From NCBI GenBank assembly GCA_030141605.1, contig JAQGDQ010000157.1, positions 1-64,000 of the forward strand: 64,000 bases of DNA, read 5' to 3'. Source of the stretch: Tubiluchus corallicola. Lineage: Eukaryota > Priapulida > Priapulimorpha > Priapulimorphida > Tubiluchidae. A program made the translations under genes and the position numbers. Position 1 is the stretch's first letter; each line of letters starts with the position of its first letter. This document shows positions 12,239-24,829 of this stretch, piece by piece. The notes beneath the pieces were generated by a model that saw nothing but the letters and a program-made list of their open reading frames with translations, had not been told where the DNA came from and ran no database searches.

Positions 12239-12489
12239 GCCTATAGTGAAAAGTAATTCCAAAGAGAAAACTGACAGAATAGCAAAGACCCACAAGTGGT
12301 TCACTCGAACAAGAAGGTGAGCTATACAACTTTACTAAATGATACTGTAGACTGACAGCGTACAATTGTTATTCGATCTTGATAACCAGTGTGGCATAAG
12401 TCTGTATACACAATAAAACCCTAGCTCCAACTTACTGGTTGTGCATTAGAGATGCTTATGCACTTATCAGCATTAGAAGAAATGCAAAT

Positions 12490-13002
12490 ATCTGGCTAGT
12501 TTACTAGGCAACGAAGCTGACACAAGACGCAAAAAATATTAGCCCTGGCTGAATATTCTAAGCTTACAAAGACCTTTGGAAATCCGAATCTCACCACAAA
12601 AACTAAACTACATGTTTTGTCATCATTAGCAGAACCTGCATTTTTGCATAATTCTGAATTGTGGACAGTCAAAGTTGACCAGAAAAATCAAATCGTCGCC
12701 TTCCAAAGACGCTTGTACAGAAAGATGTTGAGTATAAAATGACCAAAAAAATCTCAAATCAAAATCTATATAATTTAATGAGCAAGAAGCAATAGAGTGA
12801 CGTCATACAGAAGCGTCGGTTCAGATGGATTGGATATATCATTAGATTACCACAGTATTCTCCACTTACTACAGCATTACACCAAGAGGAGGACAGTTGA
12901 TAACATATTTAGATGTTCTGAAGAAAGACTTACTAAATACTCCACTTGACATAAGTGACGTGAACACTTGGCATGTGGCAGCAGACCGGGGAAGCACCTA
13001 AG
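12490..13002 (+). pseudogene. Non-LTR retrotransposon reverse-transcriptase C-terminal fragment, decayed
   Basis: Broken plus-strand frames read in order LLGNEADTRRKK, then HNSELWTV...AFQRRLYRKMLSIK followed by a stop, then KRRFRWIGYIIRLPQYSP, and after a frame change GGQLITYLDVLKKDL and WHVAADRG. This order (LGTE-D--RRK, YNSELWT, AFQRRLLRK-LGI-WP, RWFGH--RLP, and the final LA-DR) is the thumb and C-terminal part of many animal non-LTR reverse transcriptases. There are at least two frameshifts and one internal stop. The catalytic core is missing, so the fragment is inactive. Confidence 0.75.
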
Positions 13003-13286
13003 ATGATAAGAGTTGTTAACGATAACGATATGTATCGATAATTATCGATACGAAAAGTTTGTTTTTTTAACATTATCGTATGGATAATGTTCTAGGAATA
13101 TCGTTATCGCACATAGAATTTGGCGCGTATCGCTGCTTAACGCTCACCTTCGTAAAATCACTTCACTTTGCTTTCCTTGCGTTTCTTACAGGGTTGTTTG
13201 AATAATTTTCTTGTACTTTCCTTCTACAATAGCAGCTTTCTTCGGTCAGCTTACTGGCACACGGATGCCAAGTGCAGCATTTTCAA

Positions 13287-13845
13287 AGAAAAATCGGATC
13301 CAATCTTAAACTGTAGGTCAAAACTATCTACTCTTTAAAATGTTGAAAGGAAACGTACTATTTTTTTCAAAAATGACTTACGTGAAAAAATTATTACCAC
13401 ACAAACATAATTTCGCATTCGCCCCACTAGTTTTTCGCTGTTAGATGCATTTCGCCATTTACTAGTTAGACGGGCAGTAGCGGCTACATTTCGGAAGCGT
13501 TTTGCACAAAAAACAGGTGCTGTTCCTCTCAGTTCAAATCTGTTAGTTTGTGATGAACTCCACACGTTCGACAGCCCAATGCCGTGAGCACAGCGGTAAA
13601 TTTTAAATTTGAATTTTTATCTCAAAACTCGTCTAGTTTCAGTACAACACACGGAATATCTTACAGTAGCACTGTGCTTCAATTTTCGCTTTCGCAAACA
13701 CGCGCAACACGCTCGTGCAATGTTTTTTAAATCTATAATTTAGATTATAATTCAGAAACGCTTTTGCAGCATTAATTGTATTAAAATATATACATTTTTC
13801 GGATTTGAAAATGGGGTAGTATATGAAACATCATCCTGTCTTCCT
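13287..13845 (+). mobile_element. TTAA-flanked MITE family, full-length copy A
   Basis: About 559 bp. Left end AGAAAAATCGGATCC; right end, inverted, AGGAAGACAGGATGA, followed by TTAA at 13846-13849. The left TTAA is mutated to TCAA. It shares CTGTAGGTCAAAAC and ACGTACTATTTTTTTC-type blocks with the 26.5 kb copy. The 76-aa minus frame at 13335 is internal to the repeat. Confidence 0.75.
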
Positions 13846-14856
13846 TTAAAGGTATTTTTCCAGTTACGTGCAGGCAGTATAGCTCACATAAATAAATATA
13901 TTAAATATATAAATACGTAATATATTTGTCTGTCGCACCTCACATATTTATATTATTTTACGATTAAACAAAGAGAATCTTGTCATTTATTACCCTGCAA
14001 CTCACATAAATAAATATTTTACGTAGCAATAGATGAATAAGTAATGTATTTGTCTGTCACGACCCACACGTTAATATTATTACATGTATATGACTAGACA
14101 AAAGAACCTTGTCATAAATTACATGTATCTATACATTAATCGGGAAACAGGAAGTTTCCGTACCCTGAGACACTTTACATAATAACTAACCGCACTCTCA
14201 AGGTCGTTTTTATCGTTCGAAATAATTTATCGTAGCGTCTGGCAAACAGATTATCCATATCGTATTGTATCGGGAATTTAGTATCGTTTAAGTTTTTAAA
14301 GTCATTATTGTACATATATCCTTAAAAGCTTCCTGCATTACCTACAGAAACGAGCCGTGGAACACTGTTAGGTTCATTTCACAGTCAAGACGCAAGGAAA
14401 CCTGACTCACAGAACCTGACTCTTTACCATGCAACAAGAAAGTTCAATTCACAATGAAACCGTGCTGGTGTTTTTCCGAGCGTCTACTTAGCTACAGCTA
14501 CTTTGTGAGTTTTATACTACATAACTATGCCCAAATTAAGTTATACTTGCTGTATTATTCATATAAAAAGTGCAATTAATAATGTTAGTCAATGTAATGT
14601 CAGACCTGTTAGTTTTTTAGAAAAGTTCTACTAAACACTTCAAAATCTGAAAACGTACATATATCAAATAAAAATACGCGCGCATTATTTTTCTTTTCAC
14701 GAATATGGCCGTCAATGTTGTATTAATAAAACATAAAATCGTCAGTCTGTTAAAAGAGAGATTAAATCTTAGAATTTTATGCTGAAATGTATTAACTGCA
14801 GTTCGTTAAATAAGAAAGAAGTAATTGAGTAGTTAAATTTAAGACAAAATTCTGCG
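13846..14856. other. Intergenic with TATCGATA-type motifs on both sides of copy A
   Basis: No gene. Runs of ATCGATA/ATCG-rich sequence occur at about 13010-13090 and 14200-14300, flanking the MITE. They could be the ends of an older host element interrupted by it, but I cannot pair them cleanly. Confidence 0.3.
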
Positions 14857-15094
14857 AGGATTCCTCACGAAAATGGAACATGCAGTATTTCTTCCATGCG
14901 GCAAAATTCCTCACAAGGAGGATGCATAGCTTCTAGCTGGCAGCAGAATTCCTCACGAGGAACTGCACGAGGAATTTTACCGCGCGTCCTCACTGTGAAA
15001 TGCGCCATATAAAACAATGTCTTTCATTTTCGTGAGGAATGCCGCAAGGAATTTCTCGTCGGGGCATTTTGCTGCGCGTCTTCACTGAAATGGG
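14857..15094. repeat. Cluster of direct and inverted TTCCTCACGA-type repeats
   Basis: ATTCCTCACGAAAATG (about 14862-14877) is repeated inverted as CATTTTCGTGAGGAAT (about 15026-15041). GCGGCAAAATTCCTC (14898) faces CGAGGAATTTTACCGC (about 14970). GCGCGTCCTCACTGTGAAAT (about 14983) recurs directly as GCGCGTCTTCACTGAAAT (about 15072). The nested arrangement looks like an element terminus. No target duplication was found. Confidence 0.55.
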
Positions 15095-15187
15095 ACATAC
15101 AAGTATGGAATATTTTTTAGTCATACTGTGTAATAAAATCCACAAACAACAGCAACTAAACGTGCGTGAAATGTTACGCAATCTTAC

Positions 15188-15377
15188 CGTACCTTCGCCG
15201 CTTTATCAAACCGCAAATGGAAATGGTTATCCCTTCATCGGTTATATCTACCTCATCGCCTCCGCAGGCATCCGGGATAGCATCCCGCAAAAGTTGCCAT
15301 CGCTTGAACAATCGCTGCCACATTTCCGACGCAACACTGTCCTGAGCCCGGCGACGATACATGGTTAACTCGCACAA
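15188..15377 (-). CDS. Possible orphan 5' coding exon, unknown product
   Basis: An open minus-strand frame from ATG at 15377-15375 runs about 63 codons and ends at the exact donor consensus TACG|GTAAGA (15188/15187). Its base composition is visibly richer in G+C than the flanks. The peptide is mixed and protein-like: an Arg-rich start, then MWQRLFKRWQLL, an acidic GGDEVDITDEG stretch and ISICGLIKRRRYG. No homologue is recognised and I could not identify a following exon on the minus strand. The 109-aa plus-strand frame over the same bases is the alternative reading and looks less protein-like. It may also belong to the repeat cluster next to it. Confidence 0.2.
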
Positions 15378-15463
15378 TTCGATTAAACCGAGGTTAATTT
15401 GTATAATTCGATTAAACCGAGGTTACTTCATATAATTCGGTTAAACCGAAAACTGATACACGA
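15377..15463. repeat. Three tandem 29-bp units
   Basis: ATTCGATTAAACCGAGGTTA begins at 15377 and 15406, and a diverged unit ATTCGGTTAAACCGAAAACT begins at 15435, giving a 29-bp period. A related AACTTAACCGAAAATTG lies near 15615. Significance unknown. Confidence 0.7.
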
Positions 15464-16975
15464 GTCCTGCTTCTAGCCTCTAAAGTTTGCTGCCCATTAA
15501 CAACTTACAGTGTGTTTAAAACGCATCTGTCATATAAGTACATGCACTCATTTACATATATAGAACTCACATTATTCGAGCTCGTGGACGATACACCGTT
15601 AAGTCACAATTCAACTTAACCGAAAATTGAAAAGATAAGTTGAGCTGTTTCTGAAATTTAGCTAAACACCAACAGTTACTGCGTTTTACAAATATATCTA
15701 TAATAACTGTATTCACATTCGCTTAACACACACTACCGATGTGATTAAATTGAGTCCCGATAGGGCAGCAGTGATAGATCTGGTAAGCGACTGGTTTGCC
15801 ACTTCAGTCACACAATTCAGCCAAAGGCACTAAGAAAACTCGTAATGTTGGAATACACCAGCTTAAAACGTATTTCTAACAGCCACCACACGTTTTATGG
15901 CAGCCATAATTTGTTTTTTCTCTTTATTCAATACATGGATGTCTTCAGTACGTGGTACGCAACTCATTAAGAGTTCTTGCAAAGGCTTCGTTAAAACACT
16001 CGACGAATTTAAAATCACGTGATCTTCATTTCCCACAAACTACTACAGTTCGACAAAGAAATTCTTCGGTCTCTATGCGCCTAGTATAAATTCATATCCT
16101 TTCAGCCTGTCAAAACGCTTTTAGGGATTGACTTCTCCAAAACACTGCAAAGTAGACAACGTACTGTCGTCGGCAATGGCCACTCGAAAGGAAATATCCA
16201 TTACTTTTACCTGGCTTTTACAAATGCTAAGTTGCGTCTCCATCTTTCAAGGGAAGAAAAATGTTTAAAGATCAACACCACTTTACCACTACGGTGCAAC
16301 CATGATGGCGACAACAACATTTGAAGATACTGCCAGACGGACGCTGCTTGTCAAGCGATCAACTAGACGCTATTTACTGCTCAATAACTGGGAATTTTTA
16401 AACTCTCTTTCTCACTGCTCAGCGAGATTTTTGAATTCCCTTCAGGTACATTGATTAAACCGTCTCAATTATTAACAGACTTCGAATACAGCTTCGTGTT
16501 AAAGACGAATCAATGAATGCAAACGGAGAAATACAAGACGCTCTCTCTCTCTGGGGAAAAGCGACAAGAACTAGAACAAGACAGAAATCCTCACGTCTCG
16601 TTTACATTCGCATAGTTCGTTAAGAGAAAAGCTGAAAGGTGCAACAGCTTCTACAGTAATTTTCATAAATGGCTACACCAGTTTTGAGAAAGAGTTTTTG
16701 TCGCATAACACTCAAAGCATGTAAAGTGGTGGAACAAAAAACGGTACCATCAATTATAGGTTACCTTTAAAGTACTTTTGCTTTTATTAATTCAATAGTT
16801 ATTTCCAGGTGGCGATACTGGTGTTTTAAACACTACCTGTGGGCCTTCCAATCACTGATTCCGTTGAAATTACCATATAAATCTACAATTAACCCTGACA
16901 GCAAACGAATTAATTTCGTTTTTTGTCGTGTAATAGACTTCTGTAACTGACGCAAAGTCTTAAGCATAAAATCAT
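15464..16975. other. Intergenic, nothing recognised
   Basis: No exon, RNA or paired terminal repeat could be supported. A short CTCTCTCTCTCT run lies near 16542. Confidence 0.4.
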
Positions 16976-16976
16976 A

Positions 16977-17614
16977 GGCGTACGAGGCGGGGGGTCGGGG
17001 GTGTTGCCCTCCCAGGGCAAATGAATTGTACATTTACCGGGCTAAAGCTGATTATTTTCAGGGCAAATAATTCTGTTTTGAAATTTCAAAATTTGAGATT
17101 TCGATGTTCAAAAATTACTTACGTACTGCATTAGGCTCACCTCTTTTCACTGGCTGCAACTAAAGCGTCTCTTTTAACTTTTAATAATTGTAAAGTTATA
17201 ATAGTGCCTGCTATCAATTTTAGTTCACTAAACCTCATAAGTACTTTTTATACACTTGTTAAGTACATGCTCCTCAATGTGCTGGAAAAATTATAGACAT
17301 ATTTGCAAAAAGAAAACATAAACCGCCGCCATTTTTTTCTTTTGAATTTCTGAAACATTAGAAAAAGTATTACGAAAGTATTTGCATGTTTGTTCAGTGA
17401 AAATGCAAACCTTCGGCTTGTGTCTTGTTAGACTCCTGATTTTTTTTTAATAAATGATTTTATAATTTGAACTTCTTGCATTTATATGCTGTATTACTAT
17501 TGCAATTGCTATTGTGCCAGGAGATGATTACCCCTCCCTTCAAACTAGGGCAACTTGGAAAATTTTCAGGGCAAATTCCCTATGATCCCCTTGTGAAATT
17601 TTCTCCAGTACGCC
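16977..17614. mobile_element. Possible MITE with GGCGTAC ends
   Basis: GGCGTACGAGGCGGGGGGTC at 16977 and, inverted, GGCGTACTGGAGAAAATTTC ending at 17614 share seven terminal bases. CAGGGCAAAT recurs at about 17013, 17060 and 17567. The short match and lack of a clear target duplication leave this tentative. Confidence 0.3.
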
Positions 17615-17619
17615 AATGC

Positions 17620-19120
17620 ACAAACTTAATTCAGATCATCTGATGGCACCCATGGCTGCATCAGTTTACGTTTACTTTGCAAGTGTTTCAAGTGTTTGCA
17701 AAATGATTCAACTCTCACTCAGTAGAACGCAAAAGGGTCTTTCTTCTTTAAATACATATTGAATATTTCAAAAAAATATCGTCCAGTGCCGTCCATAACT
17801 GTCAATGGTTCATAAAAAAACTGTCCATAGGTGTCAACGGTTCAACTTTAATGAGTAACGATCCACAGATATTGTTACCTTTTAACAACACAGCGCTATG
17901 CGATGTCTTGTTGAAAATAATAATTACAGTTTCAACAAAAAAAATTTAAGCAGAAAACTGAACATGGATTTGTTCACAAAATCCCACAGAAATTTATAAA
18001 ATTGAGTAAACGAAGGAGCCGATAATAATCCCCTCTTAACTGACAAGTGGAAATTGCATAGAAAACACGCGTAATATTCCTTCATTTCACAAGCGTTGCT
18101 GCTTCTCACTTCATTAAAAATAATTATCTTGCAGAATCGCAATAAAGATCAATTTGCAACAGAGTTTTTCTCAGTGACGGACGACACGTCGCAATCTGCG
18201 CAGTATCCGAAGTCGTCGTTTGATCATTATCATTGAAAAATAACACTTCCGTAATTGCTCCTGTTATAATCTGTCGACGGAACAACATCGTTTTGTCAAA
18301 ATAATGAGTTTGCCGCGGTGGCCGGTGCGAAAAAAACGCGCTTGCGTCATCACTGGTTGACGTGCGGATAAAATGGCAAAAACTGCGAGTCGTTCCACTA
18401 AGTGCAACAACCGCGGATTATCTCCAATCAAACAACCCAACAGAACTGCACAAATAATCACCAGTATTCTTGCTATGTTCTTAAGAAGCCAACCCCCCAG
18501 GCAGGTAAGGCAGTATAATGAAGCCTCGCGCGCTTCCTTCAGGTGTGAAAATTACTGTAGTTCAAAGCGGATGGGTGGATCCAGGATCGGGGTAGTTAAG
18601 AAAATGGCTGTTTCACTCTGCAACGCTAAAGTAGGCGACAACTCAACTCTCAGGAAATCAACCGTCTGGTAATCAGCCCTTGGAGCCAAGAAAATGAATT
18701 TTGAAATGAAAACGCAACACATTGAATTAGCTTTTCTTGATCACAGGTCTATTATGGTGGAAATGTCAAGCCATGCATGGAACGTGTCTATAATAAGCCA
18801 GTGACATCTTGGATAATAAGGGCGCATCCACCGGAAGAAATGAGGCAACGGATGTTTTAGTGCATGAAAAAGAATTAGGGTACATTTACATTCACACTGG
18901 GTGTGAATGCACCGTAATTATGGAATACATTATGTGTGCTATAAATGTTGATTGACTGCGTTCATTTTAACATGATTTTTTTAACATACACGTTTTATAT
19001 TGACCGATATGCAAGTGGAGAGACACTTGTTCAAACGAAAGATCAAGACTATTATTACCCCACTTTTACCCTAAATATCCTGTACCACGCACCAGGCAGG
19101 GCAATAGCAGGTATCATTTT
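17620..19120. other. Intergenic, no gene recognised
   Basis: A 99-aa plus frame at 18373-18672 is basic and Ser-rich, with no recognisable domain, splice support or homologue, and is not called. Confidence 0.4.
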
Positions 19121-19124
19121 TAAA

Positions 19125-19205
19125 GTCTCTGGTACGACGCGGCTGCAGTATTGAACTCACGACCTCCCAAACCGAAAGTGGACGCGTTACCACTAGACTA
19201 AACCT
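19125..19205 (-). repeat. tRNA-like sequence, probably SINE head or tRNA relic
   Basis: On the minus strand TAGTCTAGTGG fits the RNA polymerase III A box, and GAGTTCAATAC about 35 bases further resembles the B box. Flanking stems do not pair into a clean cloverleaf, so it is not called a functional tRNA. The sequence continues downstream without an obvious poly-A tail. Confidence 0.4.
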
Positions 19206-20787
19206 ATAAATTTTTATTTGAAGAAACACCATGCCAAAGGAAAACCCGTAGTGTACTCAAAACACCCTAGAATTCACCACCGTTTACACCACGAAGGGTC
19301 GATATCCAATGGCGGTAGTCAACCGTAAAATTATGTATTTTGTTTTTTGAAGAATGTGTTTGCAATACAAGGTGCTACTGTAAAACAATCTGTTTTATTT
19401 AATTCAATTTTACAAGACTTTCCGATGTCGTTTTTTTTTGGTGTGAAATATTTTGCTTTTGGCAAATCTCTTTCTCACCTTTCTCACCATCCTCCTGGTA
19501 GATTTTCATCTGTCAGCCGGCGAACACTTGATAACGTCTCTCCAGGTGTCTCTGTCTTCATACGTAGACAAATCTCTGCCAAATATTGGCAAATCTCTGC
19601 CCAGAGAAATACTGACAGACTTGGAGAGAGATAGGTCTAACTTAAAATGTATTTTACACGGTAAAACATAAAATGAAGATAGGTCTAGGTTTATACATCT
19701 TCTCTGCATACTGGCTTTTCACTAATATTGATTTTTCTACCGCACGCTGAGAATTTTAATTTGCCAAAATTTTCCATAATCGAGATTGTTCTTTGTTAAG
19801 AATCAAATATTCATGAATGCTGCTGTTTTGTAAGATAATAAACAAGGTAATGTGAGTTGAAAATGATGAGATTGAAAAAGTTCAGTTCCTGTAGTGTCGA
19901 GTCCAATTAACTTAAAATCCATTGAATAAGGAAATTAAAAAAAGTTTGAATAAAGTAAGATGCGGTAAGGAGCAGGATATATTATAAAACTTGAATCTAT
20001 GTGCTATTAAGTAAGCTTAATAATACTGTAGTAATACAGTGGAGTGAGGTGTATGGCCGGGTGGTCACGACAAAGTTAAACAATGCTGAGGTTTGCCAGT
20101 GAATGGATGCTCAGTCATCACATAAAAAATGCAAGGAATTTTTTGTTTGTTTTCATTTTAAATGTCCCACAAAACTGTAATGACCGCGCCATTACATGTT
20201 GCCATATACTCGCAACGTAAATCGAGGGCAGAAAACGAAATGTTAAACTATGTCCAAAAAAACTTTGCACACAAAGTTATATTACATAGCATTACACTTG
20301 CCTACTGGAAAGACTTATGTAACTAGAAAAGAAAATTCTTAGTTAGTTAAAATGTTTGTGCCAAATGGAAAAATATCATGATCCACCTTCCCAGTGTGCA
20401 CCACTGGCTCGCTAAATACGTGTTATTAAACTTACTGACAAGATACAGTAATTTAAACTTTTGCTTAGTTAGCGAAAAATGTGTAACGATTTCTTTTCAA
20501 ACTTTGTGCAATGTTATTTAAACTTGTTTCACACGACTTACCGTTAAAATGGCTGCGCCTAACAGTCATCACGGGAGTTTAAAGTTTAATACAAGCTCTG
20601 CATGCAATCAGACAGCATGTAAGTGATATAGAATTCAAAGAAAATTTTCTTAGCTTCATGTAAGTAAACGTTTTATAATAATTTTTACTATGTGCTATAA
20701 TAATTTTCTAAAATGTTGGCTTGATTAAAATCTTCCTGTTGTTATTCGAAGTTATCACTCAATTTTCTTTGCTTTTTTATTTTATCT
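19206..20787. other. Intergenic, nothing recognised
   Basis: A 95-aa and a 72-aa plus frame overlap at 19347-19671 around repeated GGCAAATCTCT words near 19462-19600. No domain or splice context is seen. Confidence 0.35.
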
Positions 20788-20791
20788 TTAA

Positions 20792-21411
20792 AGGAAAACA
20801 TGATGATTTTTCATATACTACCCCATTTTCAAGTACGGTAAAAAGTAAACATTTTAACACAATTAATACTGCAAAAGCGTTTCTGATAATTAAATAATAG
20901 ATTAAAATCTTAATTAACGGCAGGAGAGCCCAACTATTGATGACATCACAAACAAACAGAATTTTCAACAGCACAAACATTCCATGAGCGTGTTGCACGT
21001 GTTTGCAAAAGCGAAAATTGAAGTACCATGCTATTGTAAGAGATGTAGTGTGTTGTGCTAAAACTCAGCAAGTCCTAAGATATAACTCAAATTTCAAATT
21101 TACTGCTGTGCTCACGCATAGGCTGTCGAACATGTGCACTACGTCACAAACTAACATCTCTGAACTGCGAGGTACAGCACCTGTTCCTGTGGAAACGGTT
21201 TTCGAACTGCAGGCGCTAGCACCCATCTAACTAGCGAATGGTAAAATGTATGTAACAGCGAAGTACTGCACGTGGCGCGAACGCGAAATTGCATTTGTGT
21301 GGTAACATTTCTTTCACGTAAGTCGTTTTTGAAAAAACAGTATGTTTCCTTCAAATATTTTATAGAGTAGATTGTTTTGACCTAAAGTTCAAGATTGGGT
21401 CCGGTTTTGCT
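20792..21411 (-). mobile_element. TTAA-flanked MITE family, best-preserved copy B
   Basis: 620 bp with intact TTAA on both sides (20788-20791 and 21412-21415). The inner termini are AGGAAAACATGATGA and, inverted, AGCAAAACCGGACCC. This copy defines the family best: short imperfect terminal inverted repeats, TTAA target, no transposase. TTAA duplication is characteristic of the piggyBac superfamily, so a piggyBac-derived MITE is the likeliest class. The class is inferred; no piggyBac protein is seen in the window. Confidence 0.85.
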
Positions 21412-21415
21412 TTAA

Positions 21416-24074
21416 ATATTGGCTTGGTTAAAATCCTCGAGTTGCTATGCGAAGCTATCACTCTTTTTTCTTTGATTTTTTTTTACTTTATCTTTAATAT
21501 GAAAACAGTAATTTTAACTTTTTGGACTATCAAGCAGTGTACGCAATAAACAGCTATATTTCGAACAACTCGTGCATAAAATACTATAAAATGTATTTTT
21601 ATAAGAGACATACAAAACAAGCAACGGCTTAAACGCAAATGCAAAACGGATTTTAAAAACTAGTGGAAGGAAAGAACTCAGTCAGGATGCATATACAAAA
21701 GATCACATGACAAGAAGGCGCTACATAGTAAACACATTTCATTTTCAATCTTTCGGTTATAAATAGCTCAAGATTTGCTAAGACTTGTTGCTTATAAATC
21801 TCCAGAGGTTCTTCTTGCTCTATCACACGCAGCTGTTACGGTAAACTGCTAAATGATTACATTTCTGCGTCATTTCCCGGCAAATCCCAACCTCGGGGTA
21901 TTCGAAAAATACGACTGCACAATCAAATGATTAATAACACGATTTTACTTAGAGAAATTAGCAGCGAGAAGAAATTGTCATTACTGCAAATTGCAAGGAA
22001 GTGAACAAGAAACACAATGAAATGAAAATAAAGCAGTGATGGTGAAGATTACTCTGTTTTCCGTTTACAAAAAAACTGATTTCTATTTTCAATCAACAAA
22101 TAACAAAACTGCTTCAAAAAATACTTATAATCTGATATATGTCCAAGGTCAGCAGGCTTGAACTCATTGCTGTTTGATAACTGATTAAACATGTTGACCA
22201 CTGCGTGACCGATTGGCTTACTCTCGTATGACTTTTCTCTAATCAAATGCTCACAAGTACTGCTTGATTTCATAAAGTTTTCTTGCGATTTTTTGAATAA
22301 GCTTTTCACAGTCCCAGCGATACTGCGCGGACTAATACATAATTAAGTAAAGTAGACGTAAAACAACTGAAGTTACTGAACTGATGTGGCAGACGGCTTT
22401 GCTTTACACACGTCATGTGACGGTTATAGTTAAGAAGCGTTGCTGAGGTATACTTAACCTCTTACCTACAGCAACTGCGCATGCGCACAACGAAACTGTG
22501 AAAAGCTTATTAAGAAAGAACAAGCAGACCAGAACGTCTGAGTAACACTCAAAAGACCTAAGATTCAAATCCTTGGCTATGTAACTCAGAATTTTCACTG
22601 AAGATTTATGAGCGTTTTATAATGCCTGACAGAAATAGTTAAGTGATCACTGTAGGTGCTTAGCGACCGAAATTAAAAAATGTTGGGTCTCATTAGAAAA
22701 TGGATGAGTGACTTATCTCTGGTCCATTACCTCATCTTAGCTGACATTAGCTAAGTTCTGGTTCTGCCACAATCATCAACATGCTAGTTAGGCCTGCTTA
22801 CTCACTCCAACTTTATAGTTCTGCCCAAGTATAGTAAAGTATGGTAAAGGAATCTACAACTTAATGCTAACTGTTGAAGAACAAATACACGTAGATGTGC
22901 ACTGATTTAAATTCTGTTAAAGGACAAGAAAACACTCTTCATAAATAACATTCAAAAATTTATCTTGGAATTCTATATCGCTTGCATGCTGTTTTGCGTT
23001 AGCAGTAATATTGTATAAAACTTGTAAATTTAAACTCCCGCGATAACAGTTAGGCGGAGCCATTTTGAAAGTAAGTTATTCGAAACAAGTTTAGATAATA
23101 TTGCCTAAAGTTTGAAAAAATAATCAGAGCATCCGTAGCACATTTTTAGCTAATTAAGCAAACGTTTAAGTTACTTTATGTTGTCAATACCTCATCTTCA
23201 ATAGTGTATTTTTTGGTGAGCCAGTGGTGGACACTGGAATGGTGATGCAGATGGCATGAATATTTTAAATTATAAAGAATTTTCTATTCTAATTACGCAA
23301 GTATTTCAAGCTGGTAAGATAATGCCAAGACATATAACTTTGTATGGAAAATTCTTTGAGATGCGCTTTAAAATTCTCTTTTCTTTGCCTTTATTCATTC
23401 CTCGGATAATATCAGCACTTTGCTCAATTTAACATTTTCAATGCAAAGGGTAGTAACCATCTTCATGCCCTAGAAATTATGCTTCATGACGACATGACTG
23501 ATATCCCGGTCAACATTTGGAGGATATGGCACATATGAAGAAAATAAGCTTATATCAAGCTATTGACATTAGAGACTAATCCCATTGTATTCAAGATCAG
23601 CTGACAGCTCTAAGTAGAGCATGGCTGCACAGTCAATGTCTTTCCATGTTTTTGGCCACATAAATTGATGTTATTTTTGCTGTTGTGTTGCTCTCAGACC
23701 ACTGACTCCATAATCAAGGAATATTGATCTTTACAGATGTTGCTTGTCCATTTCATCTGTTAAAAATAATCTGTTTTTCATCGCTCTTTGTTGTTATTTG
23801 TGCATTTCAGATGTAACCCCACTGACCCCCACCCCTGTTAGTTAAATAAACTACTTTAGTTACACTTTAACAACTATAATATAATCTAAAAGAAACCAAT
23901 GCGGAAGACAGTTTTATGCCCATCTAAATTTTGAAAAATATGTTCATTTGTAATAAATAACTACTGCAGCCCATACTGAATACATCATCCCCGTGACTTC
24001 ACTGTTTTAGTGATTTTCACAGAATTTCAAGAAATGTAAAAGAAAATAAATATATTTATAAATATATATTGAAA
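21416..24074. other. Intergenic, nothing recognised
   Basis: No coding exon or RNA gene. The 86-aa minus frame at 22049-22309 has no recognisable domain. Confidence 0.4.
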
Positions 24075-24601
24075 AACGGGGTGAATAGGGACAGTTTGTA
24101 ATTTTTTTTTCTAAGTTGTGTTTGGTAGTTATATGGCCACATACACAATTTATCTTTCGAAGGTATTGTACTTAAGATAAAAAAAATCGTACATTGTTTT
24201 TGGATTTAAAAACCCCACATTTTTGGATGAATAGGGACAGCCTTATTTTTAGTTCTTGCGCCCATCTTGCATTACATGAGGTGAAAAGCGACACAACTTG
24301 CATTTCAAAAAACGTGCTTTAAAATCAGCTACTTTGATATCTAGGATAAATTTACAAAACTTGGTTAGATAACACTGCACCTAGCTGGCACAATCTATTG
24401 AATATCATCAAATATCAAAATTTACCATTCTCTCCAGTTAACTTTATATCTTAGAACTAAACCCAACATTTTAGGATGGGCTGTAGCTTCCAAAATTTGC
24501 TCATTGTACTGTGTTAGTCTTGTGTTGTTTTACTGACTGTATTATGCTCCAACAGGAAGTCGTTTGTACGTGCATGGCATGCTGTCCCGATTCACCCCGT
24601 T
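24075..24601. mobile_element. TIR element with AACGGGGTGAAT ends, 527 bp
   Basis: AACGGGGTGAATAGGGACAG at 24075-24094 matches, inverted, the right end at about 24582-24601, with one mismatch (GAATAGGG against GAATCGGG). The phrase GATGAATAGGGACAGCC recurs inside at about 24227. A target duplication cannot be read with confidence, so the superfamily is open. It sits about 230 bp downstream of the stop codon of the unknown gene. Confidence 0.7.
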
Positions 24602-24829
24602 ATTTATATCAAACTAAGTCTAAAATTGCTGAAAAATTCACAAAAAAATAAAGAGTGACTCAAAACTGGAAAAATTGTTAGGTAATACTGAAGATAAATC
24701 GCTCAACTGCCAGCTACAAAATAATCTCCTCTGGTCGCCACTGACAGACTTTCCAGTGAGTATTTTTAATGCATATGTTCTGCATTGAAATAAATTTCTA
24801 CATAGGAATACGCTATGATAAAACTGCAC

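Noticed and set aside
19125-19205. Functional tRNA gene
   Set aside because: A-box and B-box words are present, but the acceptor and anticodon stems do not pair properly.
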